A stretch of 64,000 bases of DNA from Candidatus Melainabacteria bacterium (GCA_023250155.1 JAHFBG010000002.1:186001-250000), one strand, 5' to 3'. Positions 36,053-45,423 are shown, numbered from the stretch's first letter. Program-made: numbers and translations. The notes: generated by a model from the letters alone, not told the origin.

Positions 36053-37144
36053 ATGACATATCTTGTTTCCAACCCTACATATAAAAGAAGAAAATCCAGG
36101 CAACTATTTATTGGTGCTGTTCCTATCGGTGGTGATTCTCCGATTGTAATTCAATCAATGACTACTACAGATACCCGTGATGTTAGTGCAACGGTAAATC
36201 AAATTAAACAATTAGCAGAAGCTGGATGTGAAATTATAAGAGTTGCAGTACCTGATAAAGAAGCTGCTAGTAAGCTTTGTGAGATAAAAAAAGCTTCTCC
36301 TATACCACTAATTTCAGATATTCACTTTGATTGGAGATTAGCACTGGAAGCCATAAAACAAGGTGTAGATGGCTTACGTTTAAATCCTGGCAATATTGGT
36401 GAACATAGTAGAGTTAAAGAGGTTGTAAGCGCTGCTAAGGAGAGGAGCATACCTATAAGAATAGGTGTTAATGCAGGCTCATTAGATGCAAAATGGGGCT
36501 CTATATATGGAGCAGATCGTATACCAGAAGCAATGGTAGCAAGTGCTTTAGAGCACATAAAACTTTTAGAAGATTTAGATTTTAACTTAATAAAAATTTC
36601 TTTAAAAGCCTCAGATGTTCCTGTAATGCTAGAGGCATATAGGATTATGTCTAAAAAAATTGACTATCCTCTTCACCTTGGTGTTACAGAAGCAGGGACA
36701 CCTAAAGGCGGGACTATTAAATCTTGTGTAGGAATTGGAACTCTTTTAGCAGAAGGAATTGGAGATACGATTAGAGTTTCATTGACAGGAGATTCGATTA
36801 ATGAAATAGAAGTAGCAAGAGGTATTCTAAAATCTTTAGGATTAAAAAATGAAGGATTAAATTTAGTAAGCTGTCCTAGCTGTGGCAGAATGGAATTAAA
36901 TGGTTTTGAAGAAATGGCAAAAACAATAGAAGAAAAACTTCAAAAATTAAAAATGCCTATAACTGTAGCTGTAATGGGGTGTGTTGTAAATGGGCCAGGT
37001 GAATCTAAAGCTGCTGATATTGGTATAGCAGGTGGAAATGGCAAAGGAATTATATATAAAAAAGGTGAAGTTTATAAAGTATTACCTGAAGAAGAACTTT
37101 TAGGTACTTTATTAGAAGAGATAGATAAGATGGTTAGAGCGTAG
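36053..37144 (+). CDS. ispG: 4-hydroxy-3-methylbut-2-enyl diphosphate synthase
   Basis: I chose ATG 36053; an upstream in-frame ATG-less extension would translate part of the palindromic element. The 363-residue [4Fe-4S] enzyme converts MEcPP to HMBPP in the MEP isoprenoid pathway. IVIQSMTTTDTRDVSATVNQ near the N-terminus, PLISDIHFDWRLALEA and LRLNPGNIG are the TIM-barrel signatures; CPSCGRMELN and GCVVNGPGES supply three cluster cysteines. The pathway choice agrees with bacteria related to Cyanobacteria. Followed after 76 bases by rpmE. Confidence 0.96.
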   Translation: MTYLVSNPTYKRRKSRQLFIGAVPIGGDSPIVIQSMTTTDTRDVSATVNQIKQLAEAGCEIIRVAVPDKEAASKLCEIKKASPIPLISDIHFDWRLALEAIKQGVDGLRLNPGNIGEHSRVKEVVSAAKERSIPIRIGVNAGSLDAKWGSIYGADRIPEAMVASALEHIKLLEDLDFNLIKISLKASDVPVMLEAYRIMSKKIDYPLHLGVTEAGTPKGGTIKSCVGIGTLLAEGIGDTIRVSLTGDSINEIEVARGILKSLGLKNEGLNLVSCPSCGRMELNGFEEMAKTIEEKLQKLKMPITVAVMGCVVNGPGESKAADIGIAGGNGKGIIYKKGEVYKVLPEEELLGTLLEEIDKMVRA

Positions 37145-37220
37145 TTTTATACGTACATACGCACTAAAACAAATTATCGATCTTGAACAATTTAGGGTTT
37201 GTCTGTATTATTAACTAGCT

Positions 37221-37424
37221 ATGAAACAAAAAATACATCCAGAATACTATTCAATAGTTGCAACCTGCATATGTGGCAATGAAGTAGAAATTGGTTCAAC
37301 TAAACCAGATATGAGAGTTGAAATCTGTAGCAGTTGTCATCCATTTTATACTGGGACTCAAAAACTTATTGATGCTGAAGGGCGTGTAGATAGATTCCAA
37401 AAGAGATACGGTAAAAATAAATAG
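37221..37424 (+). CDS. rpmE: 50S ribosomal protein L31 (zinc-binding type)
   Basis: A 67-residue L31. [20 protein letters not shown] starts the protein; CIC and [12 protein letters not shown] give the C+ zinc-ribbon form, and [14 protein letters not shown] is the C-terminal conserved segment. L31 bridges the two subunits. Its TAG stop (37422-37424) overlaps by three bases the open frame of the glutaredoxin gene that follows. Confidence 0.97.
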   Translation: MKQKIHPEYYSIVATCICGNEVEIGSTKPDMRVEICSSCHPFYTGTQKLIDAEGRVDRFQKRYGKNK

Positions 37425-37687
37425 ATCAAAAAGCTAAAGTTGAAATTTATACGTGGGATCATTGTCCTTACTGCAAAAAACTAATCCAGCTCTTTGAACA
37501 AAAGAAGATTAAGTTTATTCGCTATCAAATTGATGGAGATGAAGATGCAAGAGAAAAAATGTCTCTTAGAGCAAATGGAAGAAGGACTGTTCCTCAAATT
37601 TTTATAGATGATAAGCATATAGGTGGTTGTGATGATACACATGCCTTAGATGCCAATGGTGAATTAGACAAACTTATAGGATTATGA
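37421..37687 (+). CDS. grxC: Glutaredoxin with no ATG, GTG or TTG start
   Basis: Not opened by a normal start codon, but the protein is unmistakable: DHCPYCKKL (CPYC redox site, residues 14-17 counted from the first in-frame codon), [18 protein letters not shown] (the cis-Pro and GG glutathione site) and an alpha/beta thioredoxin fold of 88 residues, normal for Grx3. It reduces disulfides with glutathione. An in-frame TAA at 37418-37420 bounds it; the first codons are ATA GAT CAA AAA GCT AAA. ATA 37421-37423 overlaps the rpmE TAG like an ATGA-type junction, so an AUA start by reinitiation is the simplest idea. Its TGA overlaps the rsmA ATG (ATGA). A sequencing error is the alternative. Confidence 0.88.
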   Translation: MDQKAKVEIYTWDHCPYCKKLIQLFEQKKIKFIRYQIDGDEDAREKMSLRANGRRTVPQIFIDDKHIGGCDDTHALDANGELDKLIGL

Positions 37688-38517
37688 AAAAATCCTTTGG
37701 ACAACATTTATTGGTAGATAAGAACCATCAAAAAAAAATAATTGATTCAATGAATCTAAAGCCAGATGAAACTGTTCTTGAGATTGGTTCAGGAACAGGA
37801 ATAATGACATGTTTACTGTCAGAAAAAGTAAAAAAAGTTTTTGCAGTAGAAGTAGAGAGAAATGTTTTGAAAACTTTAAAAGAAAACATTTCTGCCAATA
37901 AAGTGGAGAATGTAGAAATCATAGAATCTGATTTTTTAAAGTTAGATATAGAGAAGTTAATTACGCAGTCATTTAAAATTTTTGGAAATATTCCTTACAA
38001 TATAACCTCAAAAATATTACTGAAAATATTTGGTGAAATTGATTTTCCTGCTAGTCACCTGTTATCTTTTAAAGACGTTTATTTAATGATGCAGCTTGAA
38101 GTTGCTCAAAGACTAGTAGCTAAGCCATCTACGAAGGAGTATAGTCCATTGACGTTATTGATACAGTACTTTAGTGAGCCAAAGATATTGTTTAAAGTTC
38201 CTAAAGGTTCTTTTAACCCATCTCCAAAAGTAGACTCTGCCTTTGTCTCTTTTATAAGAAAAGAGACACTCCCAAGAGCTAAGGATATGAAGCTTCTAAA
38301 AGACATTATTAGAATTAGTTTTCAGCAAAGAAGGAAAAACATTTCTAATTCTTTAGATAAACTATTTAACGATAAACAAAAGATAAAATTAGTACTAGAG
38401 AAGATAGGTTTAAAAGAAAACTTACGAGCTGAAAATTTAACACTAGAAGATTTTATAAAATTAGCAGATGAGTTTTATGCTACTGCGTTTAAAGATAACC
38501 CTATTCCTCTAAACTGA
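37684..38517 (+). CDS. rsmA: 16S rRNA A1518/A1519 dimethyltransferase
   Basis: A 277-residue KsgA/Rsm[21 protein letters not shown] opens the protein; EIGSGTGIMTCLL is the SAM-binding motif I and FGNIPYNITSKILLKI the catalytic NIPY motif. LLKDIIRISFQQRRKNISNS is the C-terminal domain signature. It dimethylates two adenosines of helix 45 in 16S rRNA late in assembly. Its ATG overlaps the glutaredoxin stop, and its 3' end overlaps the convergent gene 38475-39182 by 43 bases. Confidence 0.96.
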   Translation: MKKSFGQHLLVDKNHQKKIIDSMNLKPDETVLEIGSGTGIMTCLLSEKVKKVFAVEVERNVLKTLKENISANKVENVEIIESDFLKLDIEKLITQSFKIFGNIPYNITSKILLKIFGEIDFPASHLLSFKDVYLMMQLEVAQRLVAKPSTKEYSPLTLLIQYFSEPKILFKVPKGSFNPSPKVDSAFVSFIRKETLPRAKDMKLLKDIIRISFQQRRKNISNSLDKLFNDKQKIKLVLEKIGLKENLRAENLTLEDFIKLADEFYATAFKDNPIPLN

Positions 38518-39182
38518 AATTCTTCATTTCTTGTTCTTTGGACTAAAGCTGCTCTTGTACCACTAATTAATAATTCAGCTATATCAAGAGCTTCTTGAGC
38601 TCTTTGCATTAGTCTTGGTTTTTTAGAACCAGAAGCCATAAGTTCTTTTCCTTTATTCATAAAAAAGTCAGTTGCATTATCTAAAGCAGCTACTACGGTG
38701 TTTAGTAGTGCTGGGTTATTTAATACTTTTTGAATTTCTAAATCACCAGTAAAATCACTTGGTGAAAAACTACCATTTTCTTTTACTTTTTTTATTAACT
38801 CTTTTATAGTACGAAGAGTTTTATTGTCTAAGCCAAAGCGGTCTTTTAATTGATTTTCTACAAATGAAATTAATTGCCCCTCAGCATAATTTCTAACTTG
38901 AGGAGTATTACTAGGTGTTTGTATGGCTCTTTGAATTGTAGATACTTTCTCTTCAGAAAGATTTGCTTCTTTAGCAGCCTCTAGTCCTTGTTGTAGAATA
39001 GTTGGAACATATTCAGTGAAGAAGTGATTAACTCTATTATTAATTCTTGCAAGGATTTGTGCTCTTCCAAGAGATTGGGTAGTGTTTGATTGAGTTGTTA
39101 TATTGGCTTGTCTTGCGAGGCGAGCTTCTATAAGCTCTTGGGCCAGGACTGATGGTTGTTGATTGTTGGATATTAAGCTCAT
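38475..39182 (-). CDS. Hypothetical helical protein, 235 residues
   Basis: Unrecognised. The sequence is soluble, helical and polar, with SVLAQELIEARLARQANITT at the N-terminus and long amphipathic helices to residue 215. No signal peptide or membrane segment. It stands in a region beside flhB and could belong to the same cellular system, but only proximity suggests that. Its last 43 bases overlap the rsmA 3' end on the other strand, so the last 13 residues (FRGIGLSLNAVA) are antisense to rsmA codons. Confidence 0.75.
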   Translation of the reverse strand: MSLISNNQQPSVLAQELIEARLARQANITTQSNTTQSLGRAQILARINNRVNHFFTEYVPTILQQGLEAAKEANLSEEKVSTIQRAIQTPSNTPQVRNYAEGQLISFVENQLKDRFGLDNKTLRTIKELIKKVKENGSFSPSDFTGDLEIQKVLNNPALLNTVVAALDNATDFFMNKGKELMASGSKKPRLMQRAQEALDIAELLISGTRAALVQRTRNEEFQFRGIGLSLNAVA

Positions 39183-39459
39183 GATTTTTTATTTTATGAA
39201 AGATAGCTTCTTTTAAGCTTTATAACTATAGTTTATGGATATATATTAAGCCCCGGTTAAGAAAAAGCATTATTTAAAGAAATATTTAGGGTTAGCCTGT
39301 CTTTTGAGTATAAGTTGTTTGCTTTTATCGTTAGCTTCATAACTAACCTTTAACAAATATATTATCTAATTGATTTGTCTCAATGAAAAGAGCTTGATTT
39401 GAGGCATATTAGTTTTAAGAGGAGAAACCTACAAATTAAATTGTTTAATTTGATTATAT

Positions 39460-40539
39460 ATGGCTGATCAAGATTCCGGTGATAAGCAGTTTGATGCTTC
39501 ATCGCATAAATTAAAGGAAGCCCAAAAGAAGGGACAAGTATTTAAGAGTAAGGATTTAACTCAACTTGTAACTTTTATAGTTGGTTTTTTTGCAATCTAT
39601 AATTCAAGTGGATTTATATGGGAAAATTTTGCTAAGTTATTTCATACTATTTGGTCTCAAATTCCTGAAAAATCTTTTTCTACTATAGGTGGAGGATACA
39701 TTTATTACCATACTTGGTATTGCTATGTAATTATAATGCTCCCATTACTTTTAGTTCTTTTATTTACAGCAATTTCTATTGAGTTTTTTCAAGTCGGGCC
39801 TATATTTACACTGGAAACTATGAAATTTCAGCTTGAAAAATTAAATCCTTTTGAAGGGATAAAAAAAGTAATTTTTAATATGCGATCTTTATTTGAGCTT
39901 GTTAAATCGGTTTTTAAGGTAGGGGTCTTAGGATATTTAGCTTATTCGAGTTTAGTGAAATATATGCCTGAACTTTTAGGCTTAATTGCAGTGAGTAATA
40001 GATTAGCAAGCATTGCAGTTTTAGGAAAGGTTTTCTCAGATTTCACGGTGAATAGCATTATTTTTTTATTGGCTATATCTATTCTTGATTATCTTTTTCA
40101 AAGATGGAAGTATATGAGTGATCAAAAAATGACTTTCAAAGAGTTGAAAGATGAATACAAACAAACAGAAGGTGATCCTTTGATTAAGTCAATGAGAAGA
40201 CAAAGGGCACAACAAATTGCTTATGGGCAAATGATGGCCCAAGTAAAAGAAGCAGATTTTGTGGTAAAAAATCCAGATCATATTGCTATGGCTTTAAAGT
40301 ATGATGCAGATATGAATCAGGCTCCTAAGGTTTTGGCAAAAGGTTCTGAGCTAATTGCACAGCAGATACTTGAAATAGCAGAACAATATGGTATTCCTGT
40401 AATAGAGAATATACCCTTAGCAAGAGCTTTATTTAGACTAGTTAGGGTTAACCAAGAGATTCCGGCTGAATTATTTAGGGCAGTTGCAGAAATATTAATA
40501 TTTGTATATCAAACTCGTGGAAAAGATAAATTCCATTAA
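39460..40539 (+). CDS. flhB: FlhB/YscU-family type III export-gate protein
   Basis: A 359-residue export switch protein with four transmembrane helices in the first 210 residues (TFIVGFFAIYNSSGF, YVIIMLPLLLVLLFTAI, LGYLAYSSLVKY, IIFLLAISILDYLFQ). The linker FQRWKYMSDQKMTFKELKDE leads to a cytoplasmic domain whose autocleavage motif is NPDH at residues 271-274, instead of NPTH. ILEIAEQYGIPVIENIPLAR and ALFRLVRVNQEIPAELF are FlhB C-terminal signatures. It controls substrate order in the flagellar (or related) secretion apparatus. Genes for the other export components are not in the window. Confidence 0.92.
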   Translation: MADQDSGDKQFDASSHKLKEAQKKGQVFKSKDLTQLVTFIVGFFAIYNSSGFIWENFAKLFHTIWSQIPEKSFSTIGGGYIYYHTWYCYVIIMLPLLLVLLFTAISIEFFQVGPIFTLETMKFQLEKLNPFEGIKKVIFNMRSLFELVKSVFKVGVLGYLAYSSLVKYMPELLGLIAVSNRLASIAVLGKVFSDFTVNSIIFLLAISILDYLFQRWKYMSDQKMTFKELKDEYKQTEGDPLIKSMRRQRAQQIAYGQMMAQVKEADFVVKNPDHIAMALKYDADMNQAPKVLAKGSELIAQQILEIAEQYGIPVIENIPLARALFRLVRVNQEIPAELFRAVAEILIFVYQTRGKDKFH

Positions 40540-40750
40540 AAATGTTAACTATTTAACCATTTCTTAGTGATAATTAGATAAGAATTTTAATTAGATACAT
40601 ACAATGTTTGGTGTTATGTAAAAAAAACAAATTAAAATATTAATAGTTATAGAACTTTTAATAGAAGGATCTAATTTAAGGGTAAATTCTAAAAAGAAAG
40701 AGACAAAGCCAAAAAGTTTTTAAAGGCATTTAATAACTATTAAAAAAAAG

Positions 40751-41545
40751 ATGAAAACAGGTGAGCCAAAAAGTGATAACCCAGTAGAGGCTACAAAGTC
40801 TTTTTCAGACATTACAAAGGAAAAGCCACCAGCATCGACAAAAGAATTATTTATCGGTCCTGATACAGGCACTAGTGAAGATGTTTTAAAGCAATATCTA
40901 CCAATAATTGAAATGGTTGTTAAGAAAGAATATAAAACAATTCCTTCTTACCTAGCGGAATATAGTGAGCTTATTAATGTAGGTCTTTTAACTGTGAACA
41001 AGCTTTTAAAAGAAGTGACTAAAAGTAAAAAAACTTATAACTCAAGCTATATTGCTCAAGCTATTAAGTGGGCAATAAAAGATGAATTGAGAGTTAAATA
41101 TAATTGGTATGGTGTTAAACAAACACAAGGGAAAAATAAGGATGAGGATGGGGACTCTCTTTCTCAAGCAGCTCCTAGGGAAATTGTTGGTGGAGATCCA
41201 TATCATGAAGTTACAGAAGAAGAAGCGGTTGAAAAGGTATTTGAAACAGTTTTATACTTGGATGATTTTCTAGTAGAAACTGTCCCAAAAGAACAAATGT
41301 CACCTGATGAGTTGGCTAGGCTAGAACTTCTGGAACTTAAGGCTGCAGTTAAAAGAGCAATAGATAAACTTCCAGCAAAACATAAAAAAGTACTTGAGTT
41401 AAGATTTTATGAAGGAAAAAGAGGAAATGATATTGCTTCATGGCTGGGAGTGACACCATCCAGAGTGTCGCATATGATTCAAGATGCTATTCAAAAAGTT
41501 CGTCAGATACTTTTAGCTGAAGGGTTTACCACGTATAGTGGTTGA
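40751..41545 (+). CDS. Sigma70-family factor, possibly FliA/sigma28-like
   Basis: A 264-residue factor. Region 2 is QYLPIIEMVVKKEYKTIPSY with LAEYSELINVGLLTVNKLLK and SYIAQAIKWAIKDELRVKYN; region 4 is AIDKLPAKHKKVLELRFYEG then KRGNDIASWLGVTPSRVSHM and IQDAIQKVRQILL. Between them is a variable acidic linker. The N-terminal 40 residues are low complexity. Its position between flhB and the 41584 gene suggests a flagellar role similar to FliA, but the sequence is divergent and does not settle this. The 211 bases upstream hold no gene that I can see. Confidence 0.85.
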   Translation: MKTGEPKSDNPVEATKSFSDITKEKPPASTKELFIGPDTGTSEDVLKQYLPIIEMVVKKEYKTIPSYLAEYSELINVGLLTVNKLLKEVTKSKKTYNSSYIAQAIKWAIKDELRVKYNWYGVKQTQGKNKDEDGDSLSQAAPREIVGGDPYHEVTEEEAVEKVFETVLYLDDFLVETVPKEQMSPDELARLELLELKAAVKRAIDKLPAKHKKVLELRFYEGKRGNDIASWLGVTPSRVSHMIQDAIQKVRQILLAEGFTTYSG

Positions 41546-41583
41546 TGTGGTCGTATAAAAAACAGTCAATGTTGTGAAAAAAA

Positions 41584-43074
41584 ATGAATGGATTTGGCCC
41601 TAATATATCACTTAATTCCTTTTCCCCTATAAGACCACCAGGACAAGGTCAAGGACAAGAAGAACAGTTACAAAACTATCTTGATGAAAGTCATAATCCA
41701 GTTGAAGAAGTAGCTAAAAACATTCAAAAAGATCAAGCTGCACAAAACCAACCACAAACCAATGCTAATGTAAATGTAAGTGTTCAGTTAAATCAATCTG
41801 CTTTAAACAATCCTTTAGCTAATCAGGCAGCATTAAATACAACTAGTTCAAACCAATCAAATCTAGATTTTAAGAACAATCAAAACAATCAGGTACAATC
41901 TACTCCTCAACAGCATGATTTTCAAGGAGCACGTGATTTACCAGCATATGCTGGAATTGCAAATATGTCTCTAAAATCTTGGATTGCAAATCATGATAAC
42001 AATAAAAGCTTTGCAAATTTAGAATCTGGTGAAAAGCAATTAACGACCACATTAGAAGGAATTAAAGGATTTCAAAAACAAACCTCCCAAGACTCTAAGG
42101 ATGACTCTCCTTCAGGTAGAAGTGGTAAAGGATTAAGGCATGCTAAAAAAAATAAAGGTTTATTGGTTCTGTCACATATATTTTCTAATATAGAACATGG
42201 TTCTTGTGAAAATACAGAATTGCTTGTTCACATTAATAACTTTAAAAAACTTGGCTCTAATATAGGTCAAGCTAAAGATGGGGAGGTTAGTAAAGAAGTT
42301 AAATTAGTACCACCTACTCCAAATGAGCTTCATAAGTTAGAACATTTTGATCCATTTCAAATTAAATATCTACACCAGCTTTTAGCTCTACCAAATGAAT
42401 TTCCGGAATTCTTAAGACAATTTGCTTATGATCGCATTGAATTAAATACAAAAGAAATGGTGTCCTTTTTAAGACAGAGATTTAATATAGTAAAAGAGCA
42501 AATTATTGGGGTTGATGATGTACTGGTGAACTCTATTGAACAGTTTTTACCACTATTAGCATCTAGTAGTAATAATAACCAGCTGTTATTGCCTTTAATT
42601 TTATTGTATTATCCGTTACCAATTCCATATCTAAATGAAGATAAAAATGTTTTTAACTGGATTAGTAAAAAAACAGAGAACAGTTCTAAGAAATTATTAG
42701 CTACGTGTGACATCTATTATTTTTCAGTTAGTGTGGGGAGATTTTTAATAAAGTTTGAACTAAATGAAAATTTGGATTTTAGTTTTAATATTCAGACATC
42801 TGGTGATAATCAAGGAATTGTGAGTGACTTAGAAAATGCAATTGCTGAAAGTCTGTGTTTATTAGAACATAAACCTAATTTAGCAGAGTTGAATGTTATG
42901 TTAACAGATGAGATTTATAAGGCTACAGATATAAATGAAGAGCTTTCAATAGTATCAACAGGACCGCTTAGATTGGAAATAATACTAGCTACATATGCTG
43001 CCCTGCTTGTTTTAAATAAACTCAATGAAGGTTTTGAGATTGAAAGTGATAATGTTATTGAACTATCTGATTAA
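41584..43074 (+). CDS. Gln/Asn-rich protein, possibly FliK-like
   Basis: A 496-residue protein. The first 130 residues are rich in Gln and Asn and probably disordered (QPQTNANVNVSVQLNQSALN). Residues 140-215 hold a basic stretch (KGLRHAKKNKG). The second half is globular, with the beta-rich segment DIYYFSVSVGRFLIKFELNE followed by NLDFSFNIQTSGDNQG, reminiscent of the FliK/HrpP C-terminal domain (a short beta domain that acts on FlhB). Disordered N-terminus, C-terminal domain and neighbourhood of flhB make hook-length control plausible; this is inference. Confidence 0.7.
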   Translation: MNGFGPNISLNSFSPIRPPGQGQGQEEQLQNYLDESHNPVEEVAKNIQKDQAAQNQPQTNANVNVSVQLNQSALNNPLANQAALNTTSSNQSNLDFKNNQNNQVQSTPQQHDFQGARDLPAYAGIANMSLKSWIANHDNNKSFANLESGEKQLTTTLEGIKGFQKQTSQDSKDDSPSGRSGKGLRHAKKNKGLLVLSHIFSNIEHGSCENTELLVHINNFKKLGSNIGQAKDGEVSKEVKLVPPTPNELHKLEHFDPFQIKYLHQLLALPNEFPEFLRQFAYDRIELNTKEMVSFLRQRFNIVKEQIIGVDDVLVNSIEQFLPLLASSSNNNQLLLPLILLYYPLPIPYLNEDKNVFNWISKKTENSSKKLLATCDIYYFSVSVGRFLIKFELNENLDFSFNIQTSGDNQGIVSDLENAIAESLCLLEHKPNLAELNVMLTDEIYKATDINEELSIVSTGPLRLEIILATYAALLVLNKLNEGFEIESDNVIELSD

Positions 43075-44005
43075 TTACTCTAACTGGCTTATTAGTAGAA
43101 TCGTCTGAAAGCTTCTTTTTATATTCTATCCAGTCATCAAAATTGGTAAATGCTTCTTTTGCAACTACATCATTTACTTTTGTATATCGTAGAGTAGTTC
43201 TAATATCATTATGTCCAGCAAGTCTTTGCAATACAAAAGAATCAATATGCCCTGCTCTTTCTGTGCAAAAAGTATGCCTTAATTGATGTATCGTAATTTG
43301 TGTGCCATCTGAGTTTAAAATATTTCTAGCTGATTCCATAAAAAGCTGTCTTGCTCTTGCATATGAAAGTCTTTGACCATGCGCTGTAACAAATAATGGT
43401 CCACTGGTTGGATTGCCTTTTTCTTCTAAATATTGGATAAGTAGTTTTTCTGTTTGTTTACTAAGATATGCTTGCCTTGGTTGATTACCCTTTCCATGAT
43501 TGATATGGATAGTTCCATCGTGAATATCCTGGATGTTTAAATCTAAAGCTTCACTTATTCTAATTCCACTGGTATATAACAAAGTAAATAAAAGCTTTTC
43601 TCTGGTTGTTTGTGCATTTCTTAGAAGCTTTTCAACTTGCTCTCTTTTTAAAGATCTAATTACTGAACCAGGTTGTGCTTCCCCAAGATCTTTATTAGGT
43701 CTTCTTCTTGGAAGATTTTCCATAGGATTTTCATTTGTATGTTTTTCTTGTAGGCACCATTGGAAGAATCTATGTAATGAAGCATAATGTCTGTTTTGTG
43801 TTGCTAGTGAAACTCTTTGTCCATATTTTGAAGTTAAGCCATTTAAATAGTCTTTTATAGTATCTTTTGTTATATTGCTTATAGCAATGTTTCCAAGAAC
43901 TCTTTCAAACTTATGTAGATCTATTGTATAAGCTCTTAGAGTATCACCGTCTAAATTTAGACTGGTTAAGTATCTTGTAATTAATTCAAATATTTCTGTT
44001 TCCAT
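43055..44005 (-). CDS. Tyrosine recombinase (XerC/XerD family)
   Basis: A 316-residue integrase. Residues 1-100 form the SAM-like core-binding domain (LTSLNLDGDTLRAYTIDLHK) and 115-300 the catalytic domain with all usual residues: R in TSGIRISEALDLNIQD, K in HINHGKGNQPRQAYL, H-x-x-R in HQLRHTF, H in LAGHNDIRTT and Y in LRYTKV. Size and motifs fit chromosomal XerC/D, which resolves dimers at dif; no dif-like site was recognised nearby. A phage or integron origin is less likely as no cargo accompanies it. It converges with the 41584 gene with 20 bases of overlap. Confidence 0.92.
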   Translation of the reverse strand: METEIFELITRYLTSLNLDGDTLRAYTIDLHKFERVLGNIAISNITKDTIKDYLNGLTSKYGQRVSLATQNRHYASLHRFFQWCLQEKHTNENPMENLPRRRPNKDLGEAQPGSVIRSLKREQVEKLLRNAQTTREKLLFTLLYTSGIRISEALDLNIQDIHDGTIHINHGKGNQPRQAYLSKQTEKLLIQYLEEKGNPTSGPLFVTAHGQRLSYARARQLFMESARNILNSDGTQITIHQLRHTFCTERAGHIDSFVLQRLAGHNDIRTTLRYTKVNDVVAKEAFTNFDDWIEYKKKLSDDSTNKPVRVINQIVQ

Positions 44006-44112
44006 TTTTTACTCAAATTTTGACTATTAAAACATTAAACTAAGACGGTGAATAAGGTTGATTTAGTTCCTGTAGATTTATGTATTTTGATTTGTTATCT
44101 TAAATTTTAGAG

Positions 44113-45417
44113 TTAAATTTCAAGAATTGATTTTTTAAATGCCTTTAAAGTATATTCAAGATCTTCTTTTTTTAGTGCTGTAGAAACAAAATTTGATTCA
44201 AACTGACTTGGTGCCCAATATATTCCTTGTGAAAGCATATTTTGGAAAAATCTTATAAACTTTTGTGTGTTTGATTTTTTTGCAGACTCATAGTCATAAA
44301 CAAAACTGTCTGCAAAAAAGATACTAAACATTGATCCTGCTTTGTTTATTTGTATCTTAACTCCTGTATCAAGACTAATTTTCTTCATTTCGTCGCAAAG
44401 ATAGTTAGTGGTACTTTCAAGATAAGTATAGGTCTCTTCGTTTAATAGCTTTAAGGTTGCTATGCCACAAGCTACTGATAATGGGTTTCCTGATAGAGTG
44501 CCAGCTTGATATACCGTCCCAAGAGGAGCTAACAAGTTCATAATTTCTTTTTTTCCGCCAACAGCACCAATAGGCATTCCTCCACCAATAATTTTTCCAA
44601 GGGTAGTTAAGTCAGACTTTATCTTATATTTTAATTGTGCACCACCTTTTGATAATCTAAAACCAGTGATTACTTCATCAAATATAAGTAAACATTTATA
44701 TTTTGTGGATAAGTCTCTTAATGATTGTAAAAAGTTTTCACTAGGTGGGATTACTCCACAATTTCCAACAACGGGCTCTACAATTATTGCTGCAATTTCT
44801 TTTGGGTATTTGCTTAGTAAAATTTCTAAGTTGGCTATATTGTTATAAGGTAAAGTAATAGTTTCGCTTGCTGTATTTTTTGTAACACCAGCGCTACCAG
44901 GTAGTCCAAGTGTTGATACTCCTGAACCACTCATAGAGAGTACAACATCTGCATGTCCGTGATAACATCCTGAAAACTTAATAATCTTATTTCGATTTGT
45001 ATAAGCTCTAGCTAATCTTATTGCAGTCATTACTGCTTCTGTACCTGAATTAACAAGTCTTACTTTTTCAATGCTTGGAAAACTATTAACTACGAGCTGT
45101 GCTAGTTCTATTTCATTTTCATGAGAAGCGCCATAACTTATACCTTTTGCTAAGGCATTTTGAATTGATTCTGTAACTTCATTAGCTAAATGTCCATGAA
45201 TTAGAGCTCCCCATGAGTTTACAAAATCTAGGTATTTGTTTTGGTCTACATCCCAAATATATTGTCCTTTGGCTTTTGATATGAAGATTGGCTCAAGCTC
45301 AACAGACTTAAAAGAACGGACAGGAGAGTTAACACCTCCGGGTATTAGCTCACATGCTTTTTGATACAATTCTTGTGACTTTTTTAAATCTTTAATATTG
45401 ATTAATGTTTCTTGCAT
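44113..45417 (-). CDS. hemL: Glutamate-1-semialdehyde 2,1-aminomutase
   Basis: A 434-residue PLP enzyme converting glutamate-1-semialdehyde to 5-aminolevulinate, the C5-pathway entry to haem and cobalamin. PGGVNSPVRSFKSV near residues 23-36, GCYHGHADVVLS, FDEVITGFR and TTLGKIIGGGMPIGAVGG (PLP lysine) are diagnostic. Length and motif order are normal. It is the last gene of a minus-strand unit rplS, cyclophilin, hemL, with a six-base gap after the cyclophilin gene. Confidence 0.97.
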   Translation of the reverse strand: MQETLINIKDLKKSQELYQKACELIPGGVNSPVRSFKSVELEPIFISKAKGQYIWDVDQNKYLDFVNSWGALIHGHLANEVTESIQNALAKGISYGASHENEIELAQLVVNSFPSIEKVRLVNSGTEAVMTAIRLARAYTNRNKIIKFSGCYHGHADVVLSMSGSGVSTLGLPGSAGVTKNTASETITLPYNNIANLEILLSKYPKEIAAIIVEPVVGNCGVIPPSENFLQSLRDLSTKYKCLLIFDEVITGFRLSKGGAQLKYKIKSDLTTLGKIIGGGMPIGAVGGKKEIMNLLAPLGTVYQAGTLSGNPLSVACGIATLKLLNEETYTYLESTTNYLCDEMKKISLDTGVKIQINKAGSMFSIFFADSFVYDYESAKKSNTQKFIRFFQNMLSQGIYWAPSQFESNFVSTALKKEDLEYTLKAFKKSILEI

Positions 45418-45423
45418 ATTTTT

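Noticed and set aside
43055..44005. Tyrosine recombinase as the mark of a prophage or integrative element
   Set aside because: Neighbours are housekeeping genes, no attachment repeats or cargo were found, and size and motifs fit a chromosomal Xer protein.
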